Positions 9,273-20,788 are shown, counted from the stretch's first letter. The stretch is 64,000 nucleotides of DNA from Streptomyces sp. Je 1-369 (GCF_026810505.1 NZ_CP101750.1:8668515-8732514); one strand, 5' to 3'. Notes: a model not told the origin generated them from the letters alone. Numbers and translations are program-made.

Positions 9273-9626
9273 CCCACCCCACCCACGGCCCCCTGGGGGC
9301 ACCCCCCGCAGCCACCGGAGCCAGCACCCCCGCCCCGCCCCGGCCCGCGCAAGACACACACCAGAACCGCGAGAAAACAGGCGGGGCGGGCCGGGAGCGA
9401 GGGGGCGGGGGAGTGGGGCGGCTTCCTGCCGCCCCTGCCGGGCAGCACACCGCCCCCCGGCGTACGGCGAAAGTGAACTCCCGCCGCAGAGCGGGAAGTT
9501 GGGCCGCACCCGCCCCCGAGACGTCCACCGCGCCCGCCCCCCCCACCACGCATCACGCATCACCCGCCCCCCCCACCACCACCCACCACCCGCCACACCC
9601 ACCCGCCCCCTCCCGCCAGGAGAGCC
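9273..9626. other. Spacer between ligase and metK, no gene
   Basis: C-rich on the plus strand apart from a G-rich segment at about 9383-9420. No ORF with a ribosome site is visible. GCCAGGAGAGCC just before 9627 is the metK ribosome site. The low-G, high-C RNA of its ends would suit Rho-dependent termination, but that is only a guess. Confidence 0.5.
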
Positions 9627-10838
<1,212 letters not shown>

Positions 10839-11090
10839 CCCACCCGCCCGCACCCACCCGCCCGCACCCCCGGGGCCCGCACCCCCGGGCTCCGCCCCCC
10901 CGGCCCGGACTCCCGGGCCCCGCCCCCCCGGGGCCCGGGTCCCGGGGCCCTCACCACTCATCACCCCCGCCCCGCTTCGGCCACCGGCCACCCGCCCCCC
11001 CCCGTGCCGTGCCCCGCCCGGCACCCCCCCCGGGGGGGGCGGGGCGCCGGCCACACCGCCGACCCACCCAGCGTCAAGGAGTGCCCTGCC

Positions 11091-12071
11091 GTGCGTATCG
11101 CCGTGACCGGATCGATAGCGACCGACCACCTGATGGTCTTTCCCGGACGCTTCGCCGAACAGCTGCTCAAGGAACAGCTGGAGCGGGTCTCCTTGTCCTT
11201 CCTCGCCGACCGCCTGGAGGTCCGCCGCGGCGGCGTCGGCGCCAACATCGCCTTCGGCCTGGGCCTGCTCGGCCTGGACCCCCTCCTGATCGGCGCGGCC
11301 GGCCTGGACTTCGCCGAGTACGGCCACTGGCTGCGCGAACACGGCGTGGACACCGGCGCCGTCCAGGTCAGCGACACCCTGCACACCGCCCGCTTCGTGT
11401 GCACCACCGACCAGGACCAGAACCAGATCGCCACCTTCTACGCCGGCGCCATGGCCGAGGCCGCCCACATCGACCTGGCCGCCGTCACCGCCGGCACCGC
11501 CCCCGCCCTCGTCCTGATCGGCGCGGACGACCCCGCCGCCATGCTGCGCCACACCGCCACCGCCCACCGCCTGAACATCCCCGTGGCCGCCGACCCCTCC
11601 CAGCAACTGGCCCGCCTGGACGGCGAGCAGGCCCGCCGCCTGGTGGACGGCGCCCGCTGGCTGTTCACCAACGCATACGAGGCCGCCCTGCTGCAGGAGC
11701 GCACCGGCTGGAGCGAACAGCAGATCCTGGACCGCGTCGGCACCTGGATCACCACCCTGGGCGCCGACGGCGTCACACTGGCCCGCGCCGGCTGCCCCCC
11801 GCTGCCCGTGCCCGCCGTCCCCACCGGCAAGATCGCCGACCCCACCGGCGCCGGCGACGCCTTCCGCGCCGGCTTCCTGGCCGGCACCGCCTGGCAACTG
11901 CCCCACGAACGCGCCGCCCAGCTCGGCTGCGCCCTGGCCACCACCGTCCTGGAATCGGTCGGCACCCAGGAGTACAAGCTCATCCCCGCCGACCTGACGG
12001 CCCGCATCGAGCACACCTACGGAGCCGGCGCCGCCCGCGCCCTGGAGGCGCGGATCGTGAGGACCCTGTGA
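11091..12071 (+). CDS. adoK: PfkB-family carbohydrate kinase, probable adenosine kinase
   Basis: A 326-residue ribokinase-fold enzyme. It has GGVGANIAFGLG near the N-terminus for the nucleoside ribose and DPTGAGDAFRAGF, the PfkB signature 2 with the catalytic Asp in GAGD. Between metK and metH/ahcY, its job should be phosphorylating the adenosine released by S-adenosylhomocysteine hydrolase, which pulls that reversible reaction forward. The start is GTG 11091, with AAGGAG at 11076-11081; an upstream in-frame ATG at 11004 would add 29 Pro/Arg-rich residues and has no ribosome site. It overlaps metH by 4 bases (GTGA). Substrate assignment rests on context. Confidence 0.88.
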   Translation: MRIAVTGSIATDHLMVFPGRFAEQLLKEQLERVSLSFLADRLEVRRGGVGANIAFGLGLLGLDPLLIGAAGLDFAEYGHWLREHGVDTGAVQVSDTLHTARFVCTTDQDQNQIATFYAGAMAEAAHIDLAAVTAGTAPALVLIGADDPAAMLRHTATAHRLNIPVAADPSQQLARLDGEQARRLVDGARWLFTNAYEAALLQERTGWSEQQILDRVGTWITTLGADGVTLARAGCPPLPVPAVPTGKIADPTGAGDAFRAGFLAGTAWQLPHERAAQLGCALATTVLESVGTQEYKLIPADLTARIEHTYGAGAARALEARIVRTL

Positions 12072-15000
12072 ACCCCACGCCCCGCGCCCGCGCCGCCGCC
12101 CTGCGCCAGGCCCTGGCCACCCGCGTGGTGGTGGCCGACGGCGCGATGGGCACCATGCTCCAGGCACAGGACCCCACCCTTGAGGACTTCCAGCAGCTCG
12201 AGGGCTGCAACGAGATCCTCAACGTCACCCGCCCCGACATCGTGCGCTCGGTGCACCAGGAGTACTTCGCGGCCGGCGTGGACTGCGTGGAGACCAACAC
12301 CTTCGGCGCCAACCACGCCGCCCTTGGCGAGTACGACATCGCCCACCGCATCACCGAACTCTCCCGGGCCGGCGCCCGCATCGCCCGCCAGGTCGCCGAC
12401 GAGTTCACCGCCGCCACCGGACAACAGCGCTTCGTCCTGGGCTCGATGGGCCCCGGCACCAAACTCCCCACCCTGGGCCACACCGGCTTCGCCACCCTGC
12501 GCGACGGCTTCCAGGCCAACGCCGAAGGCCTCATCGACGGCGGCGCCGACCTCCTCATCGTGGAGACCACCCAGGACCTCCTGCAGACCAAGGCCGCCCT
12601 CCTGGGCGCCCGCCGCGCCCTGGACCGGGCCGGCCTCGACCTGCCGCTGGTGTGCTCCCTGGCCTTCGAGACCACCGGCACCATGCTCCTGGGCTCCGAG
12701 ATCGGCGCCGCGCTGACCGTGCTCGAACCCCTCGGCATCGACATGATCGGCCTGAACTGCTCCACCGGCCCCGCCGAGATGAGCGAACACCTGCGCTACC
12801 TGGCCCGCCACTCCCGCATCCCGCTGCTGTGCATGCCCAACGCCGGGCTGCCCGTCCTGACCAAGGGCGGCGCGCACTTCCCGCTGGATCCCGACGGACT
12901 GGCCGACGCGCAGGAGAACTTCGTGCGCGACTACGGTCTCTCGCTGGTCGGCGGCTGCTGCGGGACGACTCCGGAGCACCTGCGCCAGGTCGTGGAGCGG
13001 GTCCGGGGCCTGACCCCGCCCGCCCGCACCCCGCGCCCCGAGCCGGGCGCCGCCTCGCTGTACCAGACGGTTGCCTTCCGTCAGGACACCGCGTACATGG
13101 CGATCGGGGAGCGGACCAACGCCAACGGTTCGAGGAAGTTCCGTGAGGCGATGCTTGAGGCCCGCTGGGACGACTGTGTGGAGATGGCGCGGGAGCAGAT
13201 CCGTGAGGGCGCGCACATGCTGGATCTGTGTGTGGACTACGTGGGCCGTGACGGTGTGGCGGACATGGCGGAACTCGCGGGCCGCTTCGCCACCGCCTCC
13301 ACCCTGCCCATCGTCCTGGACTCCACCGAGCTCCCCGTCATCCGGGCGGGTCTGGAGAAGCTGGGCGGCCGGGCGGTCATCAACTCGGTGAACTACGAGG
13401 ACGGGGACGGGCCCGAGTCCCGCTTCGCGAAGGTCACCGCGCTGGCCCGGGAGCACGGTGCGGCGCTGATCGCGCTGACCATCGATGAGGAGGGCCAGGC
13501 GCGTACTCCCGAGCACAAGGTCGCCATCGCCGAGCGGCTGATCGAGGACCTGACCGGCACCTGGGGCATCCAGGAGTCGGACATCCTCATCGACACCCTG
13601 ACCTTCACCATCTGCACCGGCCAGGAGGAGTCCCGGGGGGACGGCATCGCCACCATCGAGGCGATCCGGGAGCTGAAGAAGCGTCACCCGCAGGTGCAGA
13701 CCACGCTGGGGCTGTCCAACATCTCCTTCGGTCTGAACCCGGCCGCGCGGGTCGTGCTCAACTCCGTCTTCCTTCACGAGTGTGTCAAGGCGGGCCTGGA
13801 TTCGGCGATCGTGCACGCCTCGAAGATCCTGCCGATCGCGCGTCTGGAGGAGGAGCAGGTCACGGTCGCACTCGACCTGATCTACGACCGGCGTGCGGAG
13901 GGCTACGACCCGCTGCAGAGGCTCATGGAGCTCTTCGAGGGGGTCTCCACGAAGTCGATGAGGGCGGGCAAGGCCGAGGAGCTCCTCGCGCTGCCGCTGG
14001 AGGAGCGTCTGCAGCGGCGCATCATCGACGGGGAGAAGAACGGTCTGGAGGCCGACCTCGACGAGGCGCTCCAGGACACTCCGGCGCTGGACATCGTCAA
14101 CAACATCCTGCTGGAGGGCATGAAGGTCGTCGGTGAGCTGTTCGGGTCCGGGCAGATGCAGCTGCCCTTCGTGCTGCAGTCCGCCGAGGTGATGAAGACG
14201 GCGGTGGCGCATCTGGAGCCGCACATGGAGAAGACGGACGACGAGGGCAAGGGCACCATCGTGCTGGCCACCGTCCGTGGTGACGTCCATGACATCGGCA
14301 AGAACCTGGTGGACATCATTTTGTCCAACAACGGCTACAACGTGGTCAATCTGGGGATCAAGCAGCCGGTCGCGGCGATCCTGGATGCCGCGGCGGAGCA
14401 CAGGGCCGATGTGATCGGCATGTCGGGGCTGCTGGTCAAGTCCACGGTGATCATGAAGGAGAACCTTCAGGAGCTCAACCAGCGCCGGATGGCCGCGGAC
14501 TACCCGGTCATCCTGGGCGGGGCGGCGCTGACCCGCGCCTACGTCGAGCAGGACCTGCACGAGATCTACGAAGGCGAAGTGCGCTACGCCCGCGACGCGT
14601 TCGAGGGCCTGCGTCTGATGGACGCGTTGATCGCGGTGAAGCGGGGTGTGCCCGGGGCGAGCCTGCCCGAGCTCAAGCAGCGCCGTGTGCCCAAGCGCGA
14701 GGCGCCGGTGGCCGTCGAGGAGGCCGAGGGTCCCTCCCGCTCGGATGTGGCCGTCGACAACCCGCTGCCCACGCCCCCGTTCTGGGGCACCCGCGTCATC
14801 AAGGGCATCCAGCTCAAGGAGTACGCCTCCTGGCTCGATGAGGGCGCCCTGTTCAAGGGCCAGTGGGGGCTCAAACAAGACCGCACCGGCCAGGGGCCCT
14901 CCTACGAGGAGCTCGTCGAGAGCGAGGGACGGCCCCGGCTGCGCGGCTGGCTGGAGCGGGTACAGACCGAGGGCCTGCTCGAAGCCGCCGTCGTCCACGG

Positions 15001-15568
15001 CTACTTCCGCTGCGTTGCCAAGGGCGACGACCTGATCCTGCTGGACGAGGCCGGCGCCGAGCACACCCGCTTCACCTTCCCCCGCCAGCCGCGCGGGCGA
15101 CGCCTGTGCCTGGCCGACTTCTTCCGCCCCGAGGAATCCGGCGAGACCGATGTCGTGGGGCTGCAGGTCGTCACCGTCGGCTCGAAGATCGGCGAGGCCA
15201 CCGCGGAACTGTTCGCCGCCGACTCCTACCGCGACTACCTCGAACTGCACGGCCTGTCCGTCCAGCTCGCCGAGGCCCTCGCCGAGTACTGGCACGCCCG
15301 GGTACGCGCCGAACTCGGCATCGCCGGCAGCGACCCGGACAGCGTCGAGGGCATGTTCCGCACCCAGTACCAGGGCTGCCGCTACTCCCTGGGCTACCCG
15401 GCCTGCCCCGACCTCGCCGACCGCGCCAAGATCGCCGCCCTGCTGCGGCCCGAGCGGATCGGCGTACAGCTCTCCGAGGAATTCCAGCTCCACCCCGAGC
15501 AGTCCACCGACGCCATCGTCCTGCATCACCCCCAGGCCAGCTACTTCAACGCCGGAGGCCGGCCATGA
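12068..15568 (+). CDS. metH: Cobalamin-dependent methionine synthase
   Basis: Transfers the methyl group of 5-methyltetrahydrofolate to homocysteine. At 1166 residues it has all four modules: a homocysteine domain with zinc cysteines Cys231 (LNCSTGP) and Cys297-Cys298 ([10 protein letters not shown]), a pterin domain, a B12 domain with DVHDIG at 739-744 (His741 is the lower axial ligand), and a C-terminal reactivation domain. GTG 12068 overlaps the kinase stop. The middle part (about 13060-14780) uses visibly fewer C-ending codons than both ends of the gene and than its neighbours, so the gene may be a mosaic. It is coupled to metF by an ATGA overlap. Confidence 0.96.
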   Translation: MNPTPRARAAALRQALATRVVVADGAMGTMLQAQDPTLEDFQQLEGCNEILNVTRPDIVRSVHQEYFAAGVDCVETNTFGANHAALGEYDIAHRITELSRAGARIARQVADEFTAATGQQRFVLGSMGPGTKLPTLGHTGFATLRDGFQANAEGLIDGGADLLIVETTQDLLQTKAALLGARRALDRAGLDLPLVCSLAFETTGTMLLGSEIGAALTVLEPLGIDMIGLNCSTGPAEMSEHLRYLARHSRIPLLCMPNAGLPVLTKGGAHFPLDPDGLADAQENFVRDYGLSLVGGCCGTTPEHLRQVVERVRGLTPPARTPRPEPGAASLYQTVAFRQDTAYMAIGERTNANGSRKFREAMLEARWDDCVEMAREQIREGAHMLDLCVDYVGRDGVADMAELAGRFATASTLPIVLDSTELPVIRAGLEKLGGRAVINSVNYEDGDGPESRFAKVTALAREHGAALIALTIDEEGQARTPEHKVAIAERLIEDLTGTWGIQESDILIDTLTFTICTGQEESRGDGIATIEAIRELKKRHPQVQTTLGLSNISFGLNPAARVVLNSVFLHECVKAGLDSAIVHASKILPIARLEEEQVTVALDLIYDRRAEGYDPLQRLMELFEGVSTKSMRAGKAEELLALPLEERLQRRIIDGEKNGLEADLDEALQDTPALDIVNNILLEGMKVVGELFGSGQMQLPFVLQSAEVMKTAVAHLEPHMEKTDDEGKGTIVLATVRGDVHDIGKNLVDIILSNNGYNVVNLGIKQPVAAILDAAAEHRADVIGMSGLLVKSTVIMKENLQELNQRRMAADYPVILGGAALTRAYVEQDLHEIYEGEVRYARDAFEGLRLMDALIAVKRGVPGASLPELKQRRVPKREAPVAVEEAEGPSRSDVAVDNPLPTPPFWGTRVIKGIQLKEYASWLDEGALFKGQWGLKQDRTGQGPSYEELVESEGRPRLRGWLERVQTEGLLEAAVVHGYFRCVAKGDDLILLDEAGAEHTRFTFPRQPRGRRLCLADFFRPEESGETDVVGLQVVTVGSKIGEATAELFAADSYRDYLELHGLSVQLAEALAEYWHARVRAELGIAGSDPDSVEGMFRTQYQGCRYSLGYPACPDLADRAKIAALLRPERIGVQLSEEFQLHPEQSTDAIVLHHPQASYFNAGGRP

Positions 15569-16470
15569 CCGCCCTGCGCGACCTCATCGACCAGGACACC
15601 CCCAGCTTCTCCTTCGAGTTCTTCCCGCCCAAGAGCGACGCCGCCGCCCGCACCCTGTGGAAGGCCATCCGCCGCATCGAAACCCTCGCCCCCACCTTCG
15701 TCTCGGTCACCTACGGCGCCGGCGGCTCCTCCCGCGACCGCACCGTGGAAGTCACCAAACGCATCGCCGCCGAAACCACCCTGCGCCCCGTCGCCCACCT
15801 GACCGCGGTGGGCCACTCGGTGGCCGAACTGCGCCACATCATCGGCCAGTACGCCGACGCCGGCGTCCGCGACGTCCTGGCGGTGCGCGGTGACCCGCCC
15901 GGCGACCCCGGCGCCCCCTGGACCGCCCACCCCCAGGGCCTGACCCACGCCCACGAACTGGTGCGCCTGGTCAAGGAGTCGGGGGAGTTCAGCGTCGGCG
16001 TGGCCGCCTTCCCCGAACGCCACCCGCGCTCGGCCGACTGGGACAGCGACATCAAGCACTTCGTCGCCAAGTGCCGGGCCGGCGCCGACTACGCCATCAC
16101 CCAGATGTTCTTCCACGTCGAGGACTACCTGCGCCTGCGCGACAAGGTCACCGCGGCCGGCTGCACCACCCCGATCATCCCCGAGATCATGCCGGCCACC
16201 GACGTGCGCCAGATCAGCCGCTTCGCCCAGCTCAGCGGCGCCGCCTTCCCCGAACAGCTGGCCCACCGCCTGGACGCCGCCCGCGAGGACCCCGCCGAGG
16301 GACACCGCATCGGCGTCGAGCACGCCACCACGATGGCCCAGCAGCTGCTGGCCGAAGGCGCCCCCGGCCTGCACTACATCACCCTCAACCGCTCGACGGC
16401 CACCCTCGAGATCCACCGCAACGTCACGAACTCAAGGAGCACCCCGCATGACCTCGCAGCCCACCACTGA
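15565..16470 (+). CDS. metF: 5,10-methylenetetrahydrofolate reductase
   Basis: Reduces methylene-THF to the methyl-THF used by MetH. The 301-residue protein has [10 protein letters not shown] at 15-24, the [12 protein letters not shown] loop, and the folate/FAD segments VRGDPPG and MFFHVEDY typical of bacterial MetF. The start ATG 15565 overlaps the metH stop (ATGA), and the C-terminus runs 23 bases into ahcY, so metH, metF and ahcY are tightly coupled. The long open frame that begins upstream inside metH is only read-through of the same frame. Confidence 0.95.
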   Translation: MTALRDLIDQDTPSFSFEFFPPKSDAAARTLWKAIRRIETLAPTFVSVTYGAGGSSRDRTVEVTKRIAAETTLRPVAHLTAVGHSVAELRHIIGQYADAGVRDVLAVRGDPPGDPGAPWTAHPQGLTHAHELVRLVKESGEFSVGVAAFPERHPRSADWDSDIKHFVAKCRAGADYAITQMFFHVEDYLRLRDKVTAAGCTTPIIPEIMPATDVRQISRFAQLSGAAFPEQLAHRLDAAREDPAEGHRIGVEHATTMAQQLLAEGAPGLHYITLNRSTATLEIHRNVTNSRSTPHDLAAHH

Positions 16471-17911
16471 CGGCCACGACTTCAAGGTCGCCGACCTGTC
16501 CCTGGCGGCCTTCGGCCGCAAGGAGATCACTCTGGCCGAGCACGAGATGCCCGGTCTGATGTCGATCCGCAAGGAGTTCGCGGCCTCCCAGCCGCTGGCG
16601 GGGGCCCGCATCATGGGTTCCCTGCACATGACGGTGCAGACCGCGGTGCTCATCGAGACCCTGGTCGCGCTGGGCGCCGAGGTCCGCTGGGTGTCCTGCA
16701 ACATCTTCTCCACCCAGGACCACGCGGCCGCCGCGATCGCGGTGGGTCCCACCGGCACGCCGGAGGACCCGCAGGGCATTCCGGTGTTCGCCTGGAAGGG
16801 CGAGTCCCTGGAGGAGTACTGGTGGTGCACGGAGCAGGCGCTGACCTGGCCGAACACGCCCACCGGCGGCCCGAACATGATCCTGGACGACGGCGGGGAC
16901 GCCACCCTGCTGGTGCACAAGGGCGTCGAGTACGAGAAGGCGGGCAAGGTTCCCGCCGTCGACAGCGCGGAGAACGACGAGCACCGCGTCATCCTGCAGC
17001 TGCTGAACCGCACCATCACCGAGGGCTCGCAGAAGTGGACCCAGCTGGCCTCGGAGATCCGCGGGGTGACCGAGGAGACCACCACCGGTGTGCACCGGCT
17101 GTATGAGATGCAGCGTGACGGCCAGCTGCTGTTCCCGGCGATCAACGTGAACGACGCGGTGACCAAGTCGAAGTTCGACAACAAGTACGGCTGCCGCCAC
17201 TCGCTGGTGGACGGCATCAACCGCGCCACCGATGTCCTGATCGGCGGCAAGACCGCGGTGATCTGCGGTTACGGGGATGTGGGCAAGGGCTGTGCGGAGT
17301 CGCTGCGCGGCCAGGGCGCCCGGGTGATCATCACGGAGATCGACCCGATCTGCGCGCTGCAGGCGGCGATGGACGGCTACCAGGTCACCACGCTCGACGA
17401 GGTCGTCGAAAGCGCCGACATCTTCATCACGACGACGGGCAACAAGGACATCATCATGGCCGCGGACATGGCCCGGATGAAGCACCAGGCGATCGTGGGC
17501 AACATCGGTCACTTCGACAACGAGATCGACATGGCCGGTCTCGCGCAGCTGCCGGGCATCGTCAAGGACGAGGTCAAGCCGCAGGTGCACACCTGGACCC
17601 ACCCGGACGGCAAGGTCCTGATCGTGCTGTCCGAGGGCCGTCTGCTGAACCTGGGCAACGCCACCGGGCACCCGTCGTTCGTGATGTCGAACTCGTTCGC
17701 GGACCAGACGCTGGCGCAGATCGAGCTGTTCACCAAGCAGGAGGCCTACCCGACCGGTGTCTACGTGCTGCCCAAGCACCTGGACGAGAAGGTCGCCCGC
17801 CTCCACCTCGACTCGCTGGGCGTGAAGCTCACCACGCTGAGCGCGGAACAGGCCGCCTACATCGGCGTCGAGGTCGACGGCCCCTTCAAGCCCGATCACT
17901 ACCGCTACTGA
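16448..17911 (+). CDS. ahcY: S-adenosyl-L-homocysteine hydrolase
   Basis: Splits S-adenosylhomocysteine, the inhibitory by-product of methyl transfer, into adenosine and homocysteine. The 487-residue protein has the [14 protein letters not shown] active-site motif, the NAD-binding loop CGYGDVGKG and the family C-terminus ending KPDHYRY. AAGGAG sits 9 bases before ATG 16448. Like the centre of metH, this gene uses a more ordinary Streptomyces codon mix than the very C-biased genes around it, hinting at recent exchange with a chromosomal housekeeping copy. It completes the methyl cycle. Confidence 0.97.
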   Translation: MTSQPTTDGHDFKVADLSLAAFGRKEITLAEHEMPGLMSIRKEFAASQPLAGARIMGSLHMTVQTAVLIETLVALGAEVRWVSCNIFSTQDHAAAAIAVGPTGTPEDPQGIPVFAWKGESLEEYWWCTEQALTWPNTPTGGPNMILDDGGDATLLVHKGVEYEKAGKVPAVDSAENDEHRVILQLLNRTITEGSQKWTQLASEIRGVTEETTTGVHRLYEMQRDGQLLFPAINVNDAVTKSKFDNKYGCRHSLVDGINRATDVLIGGKTAVICGYGDVGKGCAESLRGQGARVIITEIDPICALQAAMDGYQVTTLDEVVESADIFITTTGNKDIIMAADMARMKHQAIVGNIGHFDNEIDMAGLAQLPGIVKDEVKPQVHTWTHPDGKVLIVLSEGRLLNLGNATGHPSFVMSNSFADQTLAQIELFTKQEAYPTGVYVLPKHLDEKVARLHLDSLGVKLTTLSAEQAAYIGVEVDGPFKPDHYRY

Positions 17912-17949
17912 CACGGACCGGCCCCCGGCCGCCGGAACAGGAGGAGCAC

Positions 17950-18090
17950 GTGCACGACACCGAAGAGGAGGACACCAGGCCGCCCGGACCGGGCCTGGCC
18001 CTGTCTGTTCCGGGCACCCCGCCGCTCCGGCTCGCCGGCATCGACGAGGACGACACCGGGGAGCCCAACGTCGTGCGCGGCATCGACTGA
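17950..18090 (+). CDS. Small acidic protein of unknown function
   Basis: A 46-codon frame starting with GTG behind a very strong CAGGAGGAGCAC ribosome site, 38 bases after ahcY. The product is acidic (HDTEEEDTRPPGPG at the start, IDEDDTGEPNVVRGID at the end) with a short hydrophobic middle. I recognise no family. The quality of the ribosome site and the position in the ahcY unit favour a real gene; the small size keeps confidence low. Confidence 0.45.
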   Translation: MHDTEEEDTRPPGPGLALSVPGTPPLRLAGIDEDDTGEPNVVRGID

Positions 18091-18148
18091 CCCCCGCCGC
18101 CGGGGCCGCAGCCCCCCAACCGGCCCGGCTCCGGCGGCAGTCCACCCC

Positions 18149-18176
18149 GCCCCGCCCCCGTGCACGGGGGCGGGGG
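18149..18176 (+). terminator. GC-rich stem-loop closing the methyl-cycle unit
   Basis: Inverted repeat with core CGCCCCCG (18153-18160), TGCA loop and CGGGGGCG (18165-18172), about 60 bases after the small ORF. It probably ends the transcript that contains ahcY. Confidence 0.5.
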
Positions 18177-18249
18177 CGCGCCCCGGTCCGCACGGATCAC
18201 GCCACCCGCGGCGACCGCCCGGCCGGTTCGAGCGGACATTGAGCGGCTC

Positions 18250-18281
18250 AAGAGCGGCCATGGGCGACGATGGCCGCTCTT
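18250..18281. promoter_or_regulatory. 12-bp perfect inverted repeat (operator or terminator)
   Basis: AAGAGCGGCCAT (18250-18261) and its exact complement ATGGCCGCTCTT (18270-18281) are separated by 8 bases, 78 bases upstream of the TetR-like gene. It could be a second terminator or an operator for a dimeric regulator; nothing in the sequence decides between the two. Confidence 0.55.
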
Positions 18282-18358
18282 CCCGAAGACCGGCACCACC
18301 GCACGCCCGACCGGGGCCCGACACCCACAGCGCGGGCCCCCGTTCACCAGGAGGAGCG

Positions 18359-18826
18359 ATGTCCACAGCCGCCGCCGAAGGCCCCAACGCCCTGAGCGAC
18401 ATCGGGGACGCCCTCGCCGAGGCCGGAGCGGCCTCGCTCACCGGCGAACGCGGCCGGCTCGCCGAGGGCCTGCTGCGGGCCGCCCTGTCCAAATGGGAGG
18501 ACCCCCAGGCCCGCCCGCAGCTCCTGGGCGCCTTCAGCGCCGTGTTCGCCGACGACCAGGGCGCCGCGCAGATGCGCGACTTCATGTCCCGCCAGATCTT
18601 CCAGCAGCTGGCCGCCTCCCTCGACGACGGACAACCCCCCAAGGACTTCGAGGAGGTGGCCAGGGCGCTCGGCGTGCCGCCGATGAACATCAACGCCGCC
18701 CAGGCCCAGGTGTGGGGCGTGGCCGTGCTGCGCTACGTCGTGAAGCTGGAGCCGATCGCCTCCGCCTCCGTCGACGACGTCGTCGCCCTCGTCTCGCCCA
18801 CCATCCAGCGCTACCTGACCGGCTGA
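18359..18826 (+). CDS. TetR-type C-terminal ligand-binding domain protein lacking the HTH
   Basis: A 155-residue all-helical protein. Its second half (GVAVLRYVVKLEPIASASVDDVVALVSPTIQRYL) closely follows the C-terminal effector-binding domain of TetR regulators, but the N-terminal helix-turn-helix is missing. ATG 18359 has a perfect CAGGAGGAGCG in front. The open frame upstream of it encodes only Pro/Arg-rich sequence, so the domain is absent rather than mis-started. It precedes an MFS exporter in the same direction. It may sense a product, titrate another TetR protein or have lost its original role. Confidence 0.7.
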   Translation: MSTAAAEGPNALSDIGDALAEAGAASLTGERGRLAEGLLRAALSKWEDPQARPQLLGAFSAVFADDQGAAQMRDFMSRQIFQQLAASLDDGQPPKDFEEVARALGVPPMNINAAQAQVWGVAVLRYVVKLEPIASASVDDVVALVSPTIQRYLTG

Positions 18827-18842
18827 CCCCGCCCGCACCGCC

Positions 18843-18865
18843 CCGCCCCCCCCCGGCGGGGGCGG
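18843..18865 (+). terminator. Short GC stem-loop after the TetR-like gene
   Basis: CCGCCCCC (18843-18850) pairs with GGGGGCGG (18858-18865) just downstream of the stop codon at 18826. It separates this gene from the ECF-type promoter of the exporter. Confidence 0.45.
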
Positions 18866-18881
18866 AATCGCGAACTCCCCC

Positions 18882-18909
18882 TCACATTCCGGAGGGCTGC
18901 ATCGTCGTA
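18882..18909 (+). promoter_or_regulatory. ECF41-type promoter of the MFS exporter
   Basis: TCACATT at 18882 and CGTCGTA at 18903, with GGGCTG conserved in the spacer, 118 bases before the exporter ATG. The same arrangement with identical spacing recurs at 46947-46974 (minus strand) and 48511-48538, and in weaker form at 49558-49585. The pattern fits the TGTCACA/CGTC promoters described for ECF41 sigma factors, two of which are encoded in this window. Confidence 0.75.
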
Positions 18910-19027
18910 CCGGTGGAGACGGCGCCAACCCGCGCACCGCGGGCGCGGGCCACTCACCGGCGCCGGCCGGAATGTCCGCGCGGACGGCCTTCTTGGGTCG
19001 CACTTATTCGGAGGAAGTAATCAGGCC

Positions 19028-20554
19028 ATGAGTACTCTCGACAAAGAGTCCACGGGCGGGGCGGAAGCCCCCGTCGGCGACCCGCGGCGCTGGAAAGCGC
19101 TGGCCATTTTGGCCGCCATTCAGTTCATGCTCGTCATGGACGTCACGATTGTGCTCGTCGCGCTTCCCGAAATCAGGAGCGATCTGACCTTCTCCACCGA
19201 GGGCGACCTCGCCTGGGTCATCAACGGCTATGTGCTGATGGCCGGCGGATTCCTGCTCCTGGGCGGCCGATTGGCCGACATGTACGGCCGCCGCAAGATC
19301 TTCATGGTCGGCGTCATCTTCTTCGGTGTCGCCTCGGCCACCTGCGGCGCCGCGATGTCCTCCGGCATGCTGGTCTCCAGCCGCTTCGTCCAGGGCCTGG
19401 GCGAGGCGCTGTGCGGCCCGGCCGCGCTCGGCATGATCCCCGTGCTGTTCCCCGACGCCAAGGAGCGGATGAAGGCGCTGGGCGTATGGGGCGGCACCGC
19501 CGCCCTGGGCGGCGTAATCGGCTCGGTCGTCTCCGGCGCCCTGACCGAATACGTCGACTGGCGCTGGATCTTCTACATCAACATCCCCATCGCCCTCGCC
19601 GCGCTGATCCTGGTGCCCAAGGTCATGCCCGAGAGCCGCATGGAGCGCGAGGGCCGCCGTGTCGACGTCGTCGGCGCGCTGTCCATCACCGGCGGCCTGG
19701 TCGCCGTCGTGTACGGCCTGATCAAGGCCGCCGACCACTCCTGGGGCTCCTCGACCGTGCTGATCCCGCTGCTCGGCGGCATCGCCGTGCTGCTCCTGGC
19801 GGCCGTCTGGGAGACGCGCACCCCCGACCCGATGGTGCCCATCCGCTTCTTCACCAACCGCACCCGCGTCACCTCCAACGTGGTGACCCTGGCGCTGCTG
19901 GCCAGCTTCCACTGCTACGCCTTCCTGCTGATCATGTACATGCAGGACGTCCTCGAGTACTCCGCGATCAAGTCGGGCATGGCCGTGGTGCCGCTGGCCT
20001 TCGCGATGGGCGCCGGCATGGGCGCCGCCTCCGGCCTGATGCCCCGCATCGGCGTCAAGGCGGTCCTGGCCATCGGCTTCGGCGGCGCGGCCGCGGGCCT
20101 GGTCGTCGCCTCCACCCTGGAGTCCGACTCCACCTACCTCAACGGCGTCCTGCCCGGCATGATCGTCTTCGGCCTGTTCAGCGCCATGTGCTACCCGGCC
20201 CTGGTCAACGGCGCGCTCTACCAGGTCACCGGCAAGGACTCCGGCCTGGCCTCCGGCGTGCAGACCGCCATGCAGCAGATCGGCGGCGCGCTCGGCCTGG
20301 CCACCCTGGTGCCGCTGGCCATCCGCTACACCACCGACCACATCGGCGACGGCGTCATCCCCACCGTCGCACAGTCCGACGGAACCTCGCGGGCCTTCCA
20401 GGTCGGCGCCATCCTGGTGGCCGTCGCCGCGGTGCTCGTCGTCGTCCTGATGCAGAAGGTGGACGCGGTGCCGCGCAACGTGCTCGCCGAGGCCGAGGCG
20501 GAGCCCGACGCGGAAGCGGCCGACAAGCCCGCCGCCACCGGCGTCTCCTCGTAA
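19028..20554 (+). CDS. MFS drug-efflux transporter, DHA2 (14-TMS) family
   Basis: A 508-residue membrane protein with many hydrophobic helices. It has the DHA2 signature LVMDVTIVLVALPEIRSDL in helix 1, and motif A GGRLADMYGRRKIF between helices 2 and 3. It probably exports the naphthoquinone or phenazine product by proton antiport. GGAGGAAG lies about 12 bases before ATG 19028. An ECF41-type promoter and a TetR-type effector domain gene lie immediately upstream, so its expression is likely tied to the sigma factors at 47-49.5 kb. The C-terminus is an Ala/Glu-rich cytoplasmic tail. Confidence 0.93.
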   Translation: MSTLDKESTGGAEAPVGDPRRWKALAILAAIQFMLVMDVTIVLVALPEIRSDLTFSTEGDLAWVINGYVLMAGGFLLLGGRLADMYGRRKIFMVGVIFFGVASATCGAAMSSGMLVSSRFVQGLGEALCGPAALGMIPVLFPDAKERMKALGVWGGTAALGGVIGSVVSGALTEYVDWRWIFYINIPIALAALILVPKVMPESRMEREGRRVDVVGALSITGGLVAVVYGLIKAADHSWGSSTVLIPLLGGIAVLLLAAVWETRTPDPMVPIRFFTNRTRVTSNVVTLALLASFHCYAFLLIMYMQDVLEYSAIKSGMAVVPLAFAMGAGMGAASGLMPRIGVKAVLAIGFGGAAAGLVVASTLESDSTYLNGVLPGMIVFGLFSAMCYPALVNGALYQVTGKDSGLASGVQTAMQQIGGALGLATLVPLAIRYTTDHIGDGVIPTVAQSDGTSRAFQVGAILVAVAAVLVVVLMQKVDAVPRNVLAEAEAEPDAEAADKPAATGVSS

Positions 20555-20614
20555 CACCGCAATGCCGTCACACCGCAATGCCGTAACACCGCAATGCCGT
20601 AACACCGTGCTGCC
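20551..20614. repeat. Four 16-bp tandem repeats at the exporter stop codon
   Basis: Units GTAACACCGCAATGCC at 20551, 20567 (GTC variant), 20583 and 20599 (diverged). The first unit contains the TAA stop of the exporter gene. Confidence 0.8.
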
Positions 20615-20653
20615 ATAACGCCTTTCGGCGGCCGATGGCCGACGGTTTGTTCT

Positions 20654-20699
20654 GCCCGTACCGCCCCCGGGTCCTGCCCCGGGGGCGGTACGGGCTTTT
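20654..20699 (+). terminator. Strong intrinsic terminator after the exporter
   Basis: An 18-bp perfect stem (GCCCGTACCGCCCCCGGG at 20654-20671, right arm to 20695) with a short loop, followed by TTTT. This is the most classical Rho-independent terminator in the window. Confidence 0.85.
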
Positions 20700-20704
20700 C
20701 AGCC

Positions 20705-20788
20705 TCACGTGACCCACACCACCCCCACGCGCCCTAGGCGCAGCCTCATCCCGCGTGTCACTATTCCGGTGCATCCACCCTGCCCAAA
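20705..20788 (+). promoter_or_regulatory. Shared promoter/operator block upstream of mevalonate kinase
   Basis: Contains TCACGTGACCCAC (20705-20717), CGTGTCACTATT (20754-20765) and CCCTGCCCAAA (20778-20788). The same three elements in the same order and almost the same spacing occur at 36426-36509 before the first prenyltransferase gene. This is too much similarity for chance in otherwise unrelated spacers, so it is likely the binding and start region for a common regulator. The 5' UTR to the kinase is about 200 bases. Confidence 0.65.

Noticed and set aside
12017..15529. Minus-strand frame of 1170 codons opposite metH
   Set aside because: Shadow of the metH codon pattern; metH has complete catalytic motifs on the plus strand.
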